From Ovis canadensis (lineage: Eukaryota; Chordata; Mammalia; Artiodactyla; Bovidae): a stretch of DNA of 64,000 bases. The position numbers and the translations under genes were made by a program. Under the pieces are notes generated by a model. It was not told where the DNA came from and did not search any database. It saw only the letters and a list, made by a program, of their open reading frames with translations. Positions 24,683 through 34,875 of the stretch are shown here, piece after piece (positions within the stretch are counted from its first letter, which is position 1; each line of letters begins with the position of its first letter). The DNA lies in assembly GCF_042477335.2 (NCBI RefSeq), contig NC_091256.1, positions 47,075,001 through 47,139,000 on the forward strand. The letters are read 5' to 3'.

Positions 24683-24893
24683 ATGGGCTTCCCAGGTGGT
24701 TTAGTAGTAAAGAATCCACTTGCTTACGCAGGAGACACAGGTTCCATTCCTGCATGGGGAAGATTCCCTGGAGAAGGAAATGGCAACCCAGTCCAGTATT
24801 CTTGCCTGAGAAATCCCACCAACAGAGGAGCCTGGTGGGCTGTAGTCCATGAGATCACAAAAGGGCAGGACACAACTGAGTGACTAAACAACA
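24683..24893 (+). mobile_element. Bov-tA SINE
   Basis: It begins with the tRNA-like head 'gggcttcccaggtggtttag', continues with the body 'aatggcaacccagtccag' and ends 'cacaactgagtgactaaaca' with a short A/C-rich tail. The two 90-110 codon frames across it are SINE by-products. Confidence 0.9.
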
Positions 24894-24944
24894 ACCAGGC
24901 AGCAGAGACGATACCACAAAGTCAAAGGTCACCAAACAGTAAGT

Positions 24945-25424
24945 GGCAAAAGGAACAAAGTGGGGTCATTTGTAGAGAACTGGATGGAAGTAGTGTTTGT
25001 CATACAGAGTGAAGTAAGTCAGAAAGAGAAAAATATACATTAACACATATATATGGAATCTAGAAAAATGGTACTGATGGACATATTTGCAGGGCAAGAA
25101 TAGAGATGCAGATGTAGAGAACAGAGTTGTGGACATGCAGGGTGGGGAGGGAAGTGGAGGGTGAGAAGAGGGAGATTACAATTGACACAGATACACTACC
25201 ACGTGTAGAAGAGATAGCTAGTGGGAAGCTGCTGTAAAGCACAGGAAGCTCAGCTCAGTGCTCTTTGATGACCTAGATGGGTGGGATGAGGGTAGGGTGG
25301 AAGGGAGGGAGGTCTAAGAGAGAAGGAATAGATGTATGCATACAGCTGATTCACTTCATTGTACAGTGGAAACTAACACAGCATTGTATTAATAAAGCAG
25401 TTATATTCCAATTTTTTTAAAAAA
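24945..25424 (+). mobile_element. Artiodactyl L1 3' end
   Basis: It contains the last ORF2 codons region ('aactggatggaagtag'), the block 'gtcatacagagtgaagtaag' and a long 3' UTR, ending 'gcagttatattccaattt' with a short A tract. It is colinear with the pieces at 6.3 and 49.2 kb. Confidence 0.8.
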
Positions 25425-25816
25425 GTGGCAGCTACAATTTGAACTCAAATCTTCACGATTCCAAATCCATGCTCACCCTACTATATTAACCTGTTTAATA
25501 TGGCTTCCCCTATGGCTCAGCTGGTAAAGAGTCTGCCTGCTATGCCAGACACAAGAGAGACAGGTTCGATCACTGGGTCAGGAAGATCCCCTGGCGGAGT
25601 AAATGGCAACCCCCTCCAGTATTCTCGCCTGGAAAATCCCATTGTATTGCTGACCCTGTTCCTGATGCCAATTATCTTGTTGTTCACACTGTCCGCCCTG
25701 TTTGCTGCGCCCACAATAGGCAAAGTGGGAGCTAAGAAGCTGGAAGAAGACGCCGAGGAGGCATAGGAACTGCAGGCGCATTTATTCTCTCCTGGCTGGC
25801 GCAGCAGCCGTAGCAG

Positions 25817-25946
25817 CTGCTGCTGCTGCTAAGTCACTTCAGTCGTGTCCAACTCTGTGCGACCCCATTGACAGCAGCCCATCAGGCTCCCCTGTCCCTG
25901 GGATTGTGCAGGCAAGAATACTGGAGTGGGTTGCCATTTCCTTCTC
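25817..25946 (-). mobile_element. Bov-A SINE nested in the LTR
   Basis: It reads in reverse from a (CTG)n tail through 'cagtcgtgtccaactctgtg' to 'gttgccatttccttctc'. A 12-bp duplication flanks it: CAGCCGTAGCAG (25805-25816) and CAGCCGTAACAG (25947-25958). It is therefore younger than the LTR, which is younger than the outer SINE. Confidence 0.9.
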
Positions 25947-26096
25947 CAGCCGTAACAGCAGACATGCTATATGCTCTCCTCTCCTGGCTGACCCACTGGA
26001 CACAGCCATGACGCAGCAGTAATGCTGTCACTTTCGAATGGAGCTCACATACGTGCACAGCACAAAGTAGCTCGTGACCGAGCCAGTACCCCATGA

Positions 26097-26119
26097 TGCG
26101 CATGCGCGGCGCTATAAAT
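26097..26119 (+). promoter_or_regulatory. NRF1-type site next to a TATA box in the LTR
   Basis: The 12-mer TGCGCATGCGCG (26097-26108) fits the palindromic NRF1 consensus and lies four bases before TATAAAT (26113-26119). It sits in a CpG-rich stretch of an otherwise CpG-poor window. Promoter activity is inferred, not shown. Confidence 0.5.
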
Positions 26120-26281
26120 CTCAGCTGTTATGTAATCATCATTTACAAAATGTGGGGCGAATGAGCCTGAACACACCATCTTGGCTAATTTTCTTTCTCC
26201 CCACACCCACGGAGAGAGGAGCCTGGTGGGCTATAGGCCGCAAAGAGTCGGACACATATGATGGGTCTTAGCACAGTAGCC

Positions 26282-27063
26282 CAATATATTGAATAATACG
26301 TTGACAAATTTGCCTTTAATAAGGCATTGAGTTTTCTTCCCAGAGTCTAATGCTGCACTAGATACGTGATGTGTTGTTGTATGAGGTTACACAGCCAAAT
26401 CAATCTGTGGGCGTGTTAAAGAATGAGTGTTTAACGGGACTGTCAGCAATTGCTTGGTGGTACCAGAGCGGCAAGTCCATGAACTTTTCAAGAAGAAAAC
26501 TCTGGGCAACCCATATTTTCAATCTGGAAATGGTGGAGACAGCACTTAGATCTCGTCAACTGCACTGTAGCGCTTACCTTGCAGATTGAGATGGGGGCCT
26601 TACCCACATGATTCATGGGCTGAAGCCTGCATATGTCAGGATGTATAAATTTCCTATGAAAGAACCAAACAAGGAAATGCAACCTCAGCAAAGAACCTGA
26701 AGAAGACATGGAGACAGAAATAAGAGGATCTAGGACTGCTACAGAAAGCCAGGTTCAGGTAATAAAACTTCTGAGAAAAGAAGGGTGAGGGATGTGGATA
26801 CTTGACCCCTAAGGGGAAACAGAAGTTACCAATGAAGAAAAGAGACTCCAAATGTGCACACCAGCTATCTTAGAAGTTAAGGAGACTCAGAGTTCTAGCC
26901 TCTCTCATCCTGAAAATGAAATGAGGACCAACAATTCAGTGCTACAGAATTCTATATTTTAGCCCCTAGAAGAAACAACTAAAAACTGGATTCAACTGAA
27001 AATGGAATGAGTTGTGTGGGGTGGTGGGAAGATTCTTGTTAATGGAGATGCCATCCAACTCAG
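26282..27063. other. Unique DNA with retained CpGs
   Basis: At least seven CpGs fall between 26300 and 26590, far more than in typical flanking DNA here. A 72-codon frame (26371-26589) covers much of this part. No domain, splice site pair or repeat family was recognised. Confidence 0.35.
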
Positions 27064-27071
27064 TAAACACG

Positions 27072-27289
27072 TGCCTGCATGCTCAGTCATGTCTGACTTT
27101 TTGAGACCCCATGGACTATAGCCCACCAAGCTCCCCTTCCATGGAATTCTCCAGGCAAGAATACTGGAGTGGGTGGCCATTTCCTTCTCCAGAGGATCTT
27201 CCTGACCCAGGAGTTGAACCTGAGTCTCTAGCATATCCTGCATTGGCAGGTGGATTCTTTACCACTGTGCCACCGGGGAAACACACAGT
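27072..27289 (-). mobile_element. Bov-tA SINE
   Basis: The complete reverse-orientation element runs from 'catgctcagtcatgtctgac' to the head 'gattctttaccactgtgcca'. An 8-bp duplication TAAACACG lies at 27064-27071 and 27290-27297. Confidence 0.93.
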
Positions 27290-27639
27290 TAAACACGCAC
27301 ACACAAAAAACATTTCTGGGAAAAATTGCCATTGTCATGGATGCTATGAGGATATGTAATTCACATGTTCTGTGATTTTCCCTCGTGCCTCCCATTTTTC
27401 TCTATTATAGGAAAAGACCTGAAACATTTGCTTCATGTTCTGAAAACTCTCTTTCCTGACTTTTTCTCTGTTTAGTAGATGCCTCATTACCATCCACAGT
27501 AACCCCCAACTTGGATCCAATCGTGCTTTTTTTCCCTAATTACCTTATTTGGACATGTCATTGTTCCCATTATTTATCACTGTATATTACTTCACCTTGT
27601 AGCATTATTCAATGGCTCCATTTCAAATGTAACCTATGA

Positions 27640-27988
27640 GTTTTTTAAATATAACTTTATTTAATTTTGGCTGTTCTAGGTCTTCATTGTTGCACTGGCT
27701 TTTCTCTAGTTGTGGTGAGTGGGGGCTACAGTCGGTTTTGGTGCTCAGACTTCTCGTTGCGTTGGCTTCTCTTGTTGTGGAGCGTGGGCTCTAGGGCACA
27801 CAGGCTTTAGTAGTTGCATCACACGGGCTCAGTAATTGTGGCTCCCAGGTTCTAGTTGGGCTCAACAGTTGGGGCAGAAAGGCTCAGTTGCTCTGCGGTG
27901 AGTGGAATCTTCCCGAATCAGGGAAGATCTTCCTGTTTCTCCTGCATCGGCAGGCAGATTCTTATCCACTGAGGCACAAGGGAAGCCC
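27640..27988 (-). mobile_element. CHR-2-type SINE
   Basis: The T-rich start (reverse A tail) is followed by 'ttggctgttctaggtcttca', the characteristic 'gttgtggagcgtgggctcta', and the tRNA-like head 'gattcttatccactgaggca'. Nearly identical 9-mers AACCTATGA (27631-27639) and AATCTATGA (27989-27997) are the likely target duplication. CHR families are shared by ruminants and whales. Confidence 0.88.
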
Positions 27989-28299
27989 AATCTATGATAT
28001 TCATTGGGTTCTATCAGTGGGAGAGTAGAATGCAAAGATCAAAACCTAGAAGAGAGATTATGATGAAGTATCCTCCTTGCCAATTATGCATTGTTCTGTT
28101 TAAATCAATATTTCCCCCATCTTTTAATTTGCACATTCTCAAGCCATAGAACCTTTTTCTTTGCTTTTCAGATCCATTTTAAGTTCATTGTGTTAGTATT
28201 CTCAGGCTAGCTCATCTGGCTTCCATTATTGTTCCTGGCAGTTGATTTTTGTTGCATTACCACTTTTGTATTCAAGGAACCATGGAATTACAGAGCTGG

Positions 28300-28430
28300 A
28301 AGAGAGCCTAGAAATCATTTACATGAAGTGCCTCATTTTATAGATTGAAAACTAAAGCTTCTTAGAAATGATATGATTTGCCCAAGGTCATAGGATTAGC
28401 AGCAGAACTGTAACCACTCTTTCGATGGTA
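28300..28430 (-). repeat. MIR SINE
   Basis: Reverse-complement MIR: 'cctcattttatagattgaaa' and 'tttgcccaaggtcatagg' followed by 'gcagcagaactg'. Confidence 0.6.
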
Positions 28431-29129
28431 TCATCCTGACTTCCCTGTCATAGGAAAATTGCCCATTTTCCTAATAATAATAATTGCTAATGACAAATGG
28501 CCTACCCTGACACTTGCCATCTGACCATTCCTGTTACTGAATCCCCAGGCAGCCAGGCTCTGATTATCTGAGTAATTTATCTCTTAAAAACTATGATAGG
28601 TAAAAACAGTCTTTTCTTTGTCAAAGACAATCATTCCTTCTGGTTTAAAGATCATTATATAGAGATACAAGTTCAATAATAAATCCAGTTATATTTACCT
28701 TTGGCAATATACTAATATTGAGGTGTGTGCGTGTATGATAAAAGAGGAAAGAACTTTAAACAAAAGAGTCATATGAGCCAAAATCAAGTGAAATAAATAA
28801 TATTAATTCTAAGAAGAAGGAATTCTTCTTGTCCTGTGTGATTACCTAGATTAAAGATATATGGGGTTGTTTATTTAAAACATAGTATAAATTCAAGCAA
28901 AACCTATCCATTTTCTAAATCTGAAACAAAACAAAACTGGGATATCACAAATATCAGACCAATCCATGCCATGCATTCGTGTCTCTCATTTTGTTTGAAC
29001 TCCTAATCAGCACTAAATTACTACAGATGGCACAAATAATGTCACCCTACAAACATTAGTTCATCTCGACATCCATCGGCCCACAGTCCATCTGGTGGAA
29101 AAAAAAACAAAAAACAAAAAAACAGAAAC
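28431..29129. other. Intergenic DNA
   Basis: AT-rich; no gene or repeat recognised apart from short A/C-rich tracts (one at 29099-29124). Confidence 0.4.
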
Positions 29130-29335
29130 CGACATTTACTGAGAACCAACTACATGTTAAACTCTTTCACATGTATTATCTTGTGTTGATGTCCATGATG
29201 GTCTTGAGAGGCAGATATTGTTATTCCATTTGCCTTTAAGAGATAAGGGAACTGAGATCGTACACCTTAAAAATGGTAAAGCCAGAACTTGAATGTAGAT
29301 CTAGTTAATCTCTTTTCCTCTACATCGTACTGCCC
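29130..29335 (-). repeat. MIR-like SINE
   Basis: The order 'actacatgttaaactctttc', 'gaggcagatattgttattcc', 'aagggaactgagatcg' and 'gccagaacttgaatg' follows the reverse-complement MIR, strongly diverged. Confidence 0.55.
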
Positions 29336-30174
29336 ACTCCCAAAAGACGACCAATATACCATAGGATATTCATTTAGCTGGTGTGTCATCCATTAGCAAA
29401 TGAAACAAAAGAAGGAAAGGACTCTGCGGATACCGAGAAAAATGTCCAAGTGGTTTAGCAGTCTGTGCGAGAAGAAGCATCTGCCAGGCGTGGAGGAGAG
29501 AGGTCAAGTGGCCCGCTCAAGTGAAGCAGCAAGATAGAGGCTGAGCCAAGGTCCTTTTGTCGGTCTTCACCTTGAGCCTGGGCAGAACACCAACATCATC
29601 ACACATGTTTTACATAAGTGCCATTTTTAGGATCAAGGAGCAAGATAGGTAATTGATGATTTGAAAGAATGGATATGAGTATTCATCAATGCCCTGGATT
29701 CACTATATCAGTGATCAGTGATGAGGGCATAGCCATGACTTCCAAAACTTTTCTTATAAATAAGAGGTATTATTTATGATAGCAAAATCTTACACTATCC
29801 CAGTCCAAATGTCGCTTAGCACACCTGGTGTGCTAAGGGATTATAGCACTCAGAAACTGCTATTTTTAAACATGAAGATTATTTTTGAGGGACTATCACC
29901 TGTAGAGTTATAGAAATGTTGACAGCCAGCCTTCTTCTCCTTGCCAAGTCTAACCAGATTCATAGATTCAGAGTTGGAAGGGCTTGTACATGTTTTCCTG
30001 ATTTTCTTCCTTCCTTTACATTCTCTTTACTTTTGTATTTCTTCCTTTCCTCAGTTTTAATATTTTTTTAAGTGTTTACTGTGTGGTGGGTGGTGAATGA
30101 ACTCAGAGAAGAAAGGGAATCTAACAGAGAGGAGCTAGGGAGATGGGATACAATTATATGAGTAAATAGCTAGT
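29336..30174. other. Intergenic DNA with a perfect 23-bp palindrome
   Basis: Nothing else is recognised. The palindrome at 29815-29837 is listed separately. Confidence 0.4.
29815..29837. repeat. Perfect inverted repeat, 11-bp arms
   Basis: CTTAGCACACC (29815-29825) and GGTGTGCTAAG (29827-29837) are exact reverse complements around a single T. The centre contains CACCTG, an E-box-type core. Confidence 0.85.
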
Positions 30175-30186
30175 ATTTGCATGGTG

Positions 30187-30401
30187 TGTGCCTGCTAAGT
30201 TACTTCAGTCATGTCTGACTCTTTGTGACCATATGGGCTGTAGCTCACCAGGCTCCTCCGTCCATGGGATTCTCCAGGCAAGAGTACTGGAGTGGGTTGC
30301 TATGCCCTCCTCCAGGGAATTTTCTAGGGATTGAACCACGTCTCTCACGTCTCCAGTATTGGCAGACGGATTCTTTACGATTAGCACTGCCTGAGAAGCT
30401 C
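30187..30401 (-). mobile_element. Bov-tA SINE
   Basis: A complete reverse element from 'gcctgctaagttacttcag' to 'ctgcctgagaagctc'. A 12-bp duplication with one mismatch flanks it: ATTTGCATGGTG (30175-30186) and ATTTGTATGGTG (30402-30413). Confidence 0.93.
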
Positions 30402-30649
30402 ATTTGTATGGTGGTTCCTAGCATCCATGTTAGGTCTTCTTTGACTCTTTTCAATATTTGCCCCTTTCTCTCAAATCCTATTATCCCTTCATTTCTTTTT
30501 GATTTTTAAATATTTCTACTTTTTCACCTTCAGCTTTTCTAGTGTTATTTTATGTTGGTTTTAGCCACTCTTGTGTTCTTTCTGGTTTAGTTTTCATTTC
30601 CAAATGATTTTTAAATTTCAAGTTCTTTCCCAAGTTCTGTAGTCACATT

Positions 30650-30897
30650 TCTGAGTTAATCTAATTTTCATTTAGTCTATGAAAATGCAAATCAGGACAG
30701 TGGTTGCTTCTGATGAATAGTAGAGTTTTGAGTGGGAACAAAAATAAAGAAACTTTCTGAGGTGGTAGAAATATTCTGTTTTTTGAGCTTGGCTACAAGA
30801 GTGTGGCCATTTGTCAAAATTTATTGAGCCTATATACTTGAGACTTGGGTGTTTTAATATCTCATAGCTTTTATCTCAATAAATTACACACACACAG
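30650..30897 (+). repeat. Old L1 (L1M-type) 3' end
   Basis: The tail order 'ggacagtggttgcttctg', 'aactttctgaggtggtagaa', 'catttgtcaaaatttattga' and 'tatctcaataaatta' is the old mammalian L1 3' end, closing in a short (CA)n run. Confidence 0.65.
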
Positions 30898-31819
30898 ATG
30901 TATGTATTAGTTTTAGGAAAAGAGCTTGGCAAAAATCACTCAGAGATGATACTGGCAGTGTGTTTCCTCAGTACAAGTCATCTGAGCTACACTTCTAATG
31001 TTACTTGCCTTTAAGGATTAGGAACCTGAAGGTATTGAATGGGGCTTCCATGGAGCTTAGCTAATACTATAGCATCTGGAGCATCAGTGGAAATGTTCTT
31101 TGAGGATTTATTGGTTAGAGATGCAGAAAGCCCAGTGCCCCTTAGTAACTCTTTCATGGGGCTCCTTTTCAGTTGCCCAAAGAAAAATTTTATGGAAACT
31201 GGTCAGCCCTCATCATCAGAACAGCTCTTTTTCATATGAATATTCTGATTCTGGCCCCAATTGTGAAGAATAGTCTCTTCCCATGGGGCTAATAAAGCTT
31301 TACTGGGATCCCTGCTCTATCAGTGGCTTTTAGTATTGTGATTTTAGCTAGGCAAACTCACCTATTACATAAATTCTGGCTGAGGTACTGGGTGGAGTCC
31401 TAGGGATCCAAGGTCCATGATACTTACTCTCTACTTGGTTCTACCAGTTGGATAGATCTTTGCAATCTTGAGCAGATGCTTGAGTTGAGAAGTCCAGCTA
31501 CTTTTTTTCACAGGCTCTTTGTCTACGCACTAGACCCACAAATATCTCAGCTGTTTCTCACATTGCCAACAAGTTACAGAGAAGTTGTAAGACATGCTTG
31601 GGAGATAGAGATAGATAGTGAAGAGATAGATAGTGAAGCTGAAATGCCCAACTCATCTTGGTGTAAGCAGGACTTTCCCAGTTTTCACACTGAAAATTTT
31701 GCATCCCAAGAACATCCTCCATCCAAATGATTGTTCACCCCAGGGGGCATCCTTTGGGGCTACTGATACTCTAGGAATTGGGACTCCCTATGCTGAATCC
31801 TCTCATTAAGCATAGTATC
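30898..31819. other. Unclassified segment with two open frames
   Basis: Frames at 31039-31239 (66 codons) and 31476-31730 (84 codons, acidic near the end) lie in different phases. Neither matches a family I recognise. The stretch could be a decayed retroposed or viral sequence or simply unique DNA. A short GATA/GTGAA direct repeat is at about 31604-31638. Confidence 0.3.
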
Positions 31820-31824
31820 ATTGA

Positions 31825-32150
31825 CTATTTTGTCTGATTATAAAAGTATTACAAACTGTAGAAAACGTTTAGGGAAGAAAAATCACCAATAATATTGCCC
31901 TTATACTACATAAATACTTTTGTACTGTGCTTTTTCATTTAGCAATATATCATGAAAATTTCTCTTATTTCTAAATGTACATCAAAATATGTTTTTTTAG
32001 CAACTGACTGATAGCCCATGTGAATAAATATACTGTAATTTTAACCATTCCTCTTTGGTTGAAATTGATTTTGTTTTTTCCCCCTCTAGCTCCTTTATAT
32101 TTTAAATAAATGCTCTGATCAATATCCTTGTATACAAATCTTCTCTATAA
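31825..32150 (-). repeat. Old L1 (L1M-type) fragment
   Basis: The reverse order 'tttttcatttagcaatatat', 'aattttaaccattcctctt', 'aaataaatgctctgatcaat' and 'atccttgtatacaaatc' fits the 3' UTR side of an old L1. Confidence 0.55.
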
Positions 32151-32559
32151 TGGTTGGGCATTATCTTTTGACCCTCACCTTGAATCTGCCTTCTTCTCTT
32201 AGGATAGCCAACTGTTGTGGTATGCCCTGTTCTGAGGCATTTCCTAGGATGCTGGACTTTCAGTGCAAAAACTGGGATAGTCCTAGGAGCATCAGGACAG
32301 TTGGTCATAGTACCTTTATCTATCTTTGAAGCTATAGGCATGTGTACAGATTCAGTATTAAGGTATATTAATGCCTTCTAGTTCTGAGCTTAATATCATG
32401 TTAATATCATGTTATCTAGAGCAGTGGCCTTTGCACCGTGTCCAGAGAAGTAACAGAGCTCTGGGGAGACCAGAGATGGAGGAGCTGGTGCTAATGGGAT
32501 GTATGGATAAGGATAAAGCAGGCAGAATTCCAGGATCACAACCTTTGTTTCAACCCCAG

Positions 32560-32720
32560 AAGCTCTACTTTCAGTCATTTTACACAAACATTATCTCTGG
32601 CCTTCCCAAGAGGCTTGCCAAGTGGGTATTCTCAATCATAATCCAAAAAAATTAGGCTCAGAGAGGTCAAGTGATGGCAGAAGCCTATCAAGTAAAACTT
32701 CTAGGATTAAAGACAAGGTC
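32560..32720 (-). repeat. MIR-like SINE
   Basis: The parts 'cattttacacaaacattatc', 'aaattaggctcagagaggtc' and 'aagtgatggcagaagcc' fit a diverged reverse MIR. Confidence 0.4.
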
Positions 32721-33871
32721 TCCTGAAATCCAAAGCTAAAGTTATTCTATTATTGAGTGAAACTGGCTAGAGAGTGACATGCTGTCTTACTGCATCCTGG
32801 ATTGGGAGATAGAGTGCTCTGGTGTTTCAGGAACACAATTGATTGTCCTCTAGTTCAATATCTCGGCATTCAGTCTCCCCTGGGGGAGGGTATCAAGTGA
32901 CAAACTGTAAGCTCTTCAGAAGTCTTGGTAACTTACAATGGCACCCTACATCCTGGGACTCTATCCAGTTGGAAGGCAGAGACACTTCAAGAATTCATCA
33001 GAGTGAAATTGTACCAAACTATTTTATTTAAGTCTGGTCTCTTGGCTTTGTGGGTCACACCCGAGTCCAGGGTTGTCAAGGAGAAATATCACATGGTGTG
33101 GTGATGGAAAAGAAAAAATCTAGGGCAGAGTGGAGGTTGGCCTTATAAAAACTGATTATGGGAAAAACAATAAAAGGTCCAAAGCAATAGAAGGTCCAGG
33201 TGTGAGGCACAAAAAGGGCATAATAGAACCATTTGTTGAATTTTAGAAACTAACCACATCTGAGTACCCTGGGTTGCAGGCAATATAGAGCCTTAGCAAG
33301 AGGTCAAATAAGACAATGGCAGCATTCTATGTAGATTTGTCCATCCATAGAAACCAGCCTCAAGCTGGAGCTATGAGGGAGCCATCCAACCCCAAAGCAG
33401 GGACTAGTATGAACAAGGATAATATGCAGGGCCCTAGTGAGTTTGCCAGTGCTCAAGGATAAAACAGAAACCATCCACAAAAACCCAGATTTTGAGTGAG
33501 GCTAATGCAGAAAGCCATATGCAATGGCTGTGTAAGGGCTCACATACCTTCCCTGACTAATCACACAGAACCAGGGCCTGGGTGTCAGCCTTGTGGAGGC
33601 AACAGAGGTTCCCAGAAATCTTGGCAGGGCCACTTGAATCTCAGTCTTAGAGTAAGATTTCATTTACCAGACAGTGCCGAAGGAGGCAAGAAGCAAAGGA
33701 AAGAGGTGGTGTATGTGTTTAATAAAGAACTGGACTCAGTTCTGTCAGGACTGGCTCAGATGCCAAGGTGGGGAAGTGACATAGGATGAGCCTGATCACA
33801 GTGGTCATCGAGGATGTGGCTCCAGCTGCTGGATCTGTGGTCACTGTTTGTCCAGTTAAGATCCAGACTCC
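32721..33871. other. Intergenic DNA
   Basis: About 1.1 kb with no recognised gene or repeat. The 97-codon frame at 33496-33789 has no domain and no exon signals. Confidence 0.4.
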
Positions 33872-34228
33872 AGGGCTTCCCTGGTGGCTCAGTGGTAAAG
33901 AATCTGCCTGCTAATGCAGGAGACATGGGTTCGATCCCTGACCTGGGAAGATCCTACATGTCATGGAGCAAATAAATCTGTGGGCCAAACTATTGAGCCT
34001 GCACTCTAGAGTCGGAGCCACAACTACTGAGTTCACGTGTCACTATTGAAGCCCCAGTGCTCTAGAGCCCAAACTCCGCAGCAAGAGAAGCCACCACAAT
34101 GAGAAGCCTGCGCATCGCTGCTATAGAGGAGCCCCTACTCTCCGCAACTAGAGAAAAGCCTGTGCAGCAGTGAGGCTATGAAGACCCATCACAGCCAAAA
34201 ATAAAATAAAGAAAACTATAAAGAAAAA
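33872..34228 (+). mobile_element. CHR-2-type SINE
   Basis: It begins with the tRNA-like head 'gggcttccctggtggctcag' and 'gggttcgatccctgacctgg', continues with the CHR body ('gagccacaactactgag', 'aagagaagccaccacaatga') and ends in an A-rich tail. An AGATCC hexamer on both sides may be part of the target duplication, but spacing is imperfect. Confidence 0.88.
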
Positions 34229-34304
34229 GATCCGTCCTTCAGGCTCTCTCACTTCTTTGCTAATGGTGTTTAAGTTACAAAAAGAAGTTCCTAAAGTGAA
34301 AAAG

Positions 34305-34480
34305 TAAGAGTTCATCTTTTACATAATCTTACTCCACTTATATAACCAATAAAATCAATTTGGTGTGTACACCTCCACATATTTTTCCATCTATTTTAAC
34401 AAAAATGCAACTGTATACATTGCATTCTGCAATTTAATTTTCTCATTTCTCATACCAGAGACACCTTTTCTATTCATATA
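34305..34480 (-). repeat. Probable old L1 fragment
   Basis: The AT-rich order 'ttacataatcttactccact', 'tttttccatctattttaac' and 'cattctgcaatttaatttt' resembles the reverse 3' UTR of old L1. A short (TA)n run follows at about 34478-34490. Confidence 0.4.
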
Positions 34481-34565
34481 TATATATATAGCTAATTTAT
34501 GATTTCTACTTGAGACATTCATTTTCATGGGTTTGATAGTAATAACAAACATAATTTTCCCAACT

Positions 34566-34875
34566 GGCTTCCCTGATAACTCAGTTGGTAAAGAATCCAC
34601 CTGCAATGCAGGAGACCCTGGTTTGATTCCTGGATTGGGAAGATCCGCTGGAAAATGGAGGCTACCCAACTTCAGTATTCTTGGGCTTCCCTTGTGGTGT
34701 TAAGAATCCCCCTGCAATGCAGGAGACCTCGGTTTGATCCCTGGGCTGGGGAGAGCCCCTGGAGAAGAGAAAAGCTGTCCACTCCAGTATTCTGGCCTGG
34801 AGAATTCCATGGACTATATAGTTCCTGGGGTCACATACAGTCTGACATGACTGAGTGACTTTCACTTTCACTTTA
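34566..34875 (+). mobile_element. Two Bov-tA SINEs in tandem, first one truncated
   Basis: The first copy (34566-34682) has a full head but stops after 'ttcagtattctt'. At once a second head begins ('gggcttcccttgtggtgtt', 34684) and runs to a complete tail ending 'ctttcactttcacttt'. This is either insertion of one copy into the other with loss of the remainder, or recombination between copies. Confidence 0.88.

Larger units (their letters stand above)
25643..26205 (+). mobile_element. Putative solo LTR (TG...CA) inside a Bov-tA
   Basis: It begins TGTATTGCTG and ends TCTCCCCACA. The flanks CCCAT (25638-25642) and CCCAC (26206-26210) are a 5-bp target duplication with one change, and the host SINE is cleanly interrupted between them. 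The LTR is about 420 bp once the nested SINE is excluded. A TATAAAT box at 26113-26119 would be the promoter, with a short R-U5 of about 90 bases. No AATAAA was seen after it. The orientation follows the TATA box. The retroviral family is not recognised. Confidence 0.6.
25501..26281 (+). mobile_element. Bov-tA SINE split by an LTR
   Basis: The head and first body half lie at 25501-25642 ('ggcttcccctatggctcagc' to 'ggaaaatcccat'). The second half resumes at about 26206 ('cccacggagagaggagcctg' to 'aagagtcggacac'). The two parts join exactly in the Bov-tA order once the LTR and its 5-bp duplication are set aside. Two CpG sites typical of a young SINE are kept. Confidence 0.85.

Noticed and set aside
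33890..33945. tRNA-like sequence with A- and B-box features
   Set aside because: It is the tRNA-derived head of a CHR-2 SINE; the same holds for the Bov-tA heads. No full cloverleaf tRNA gene is present.
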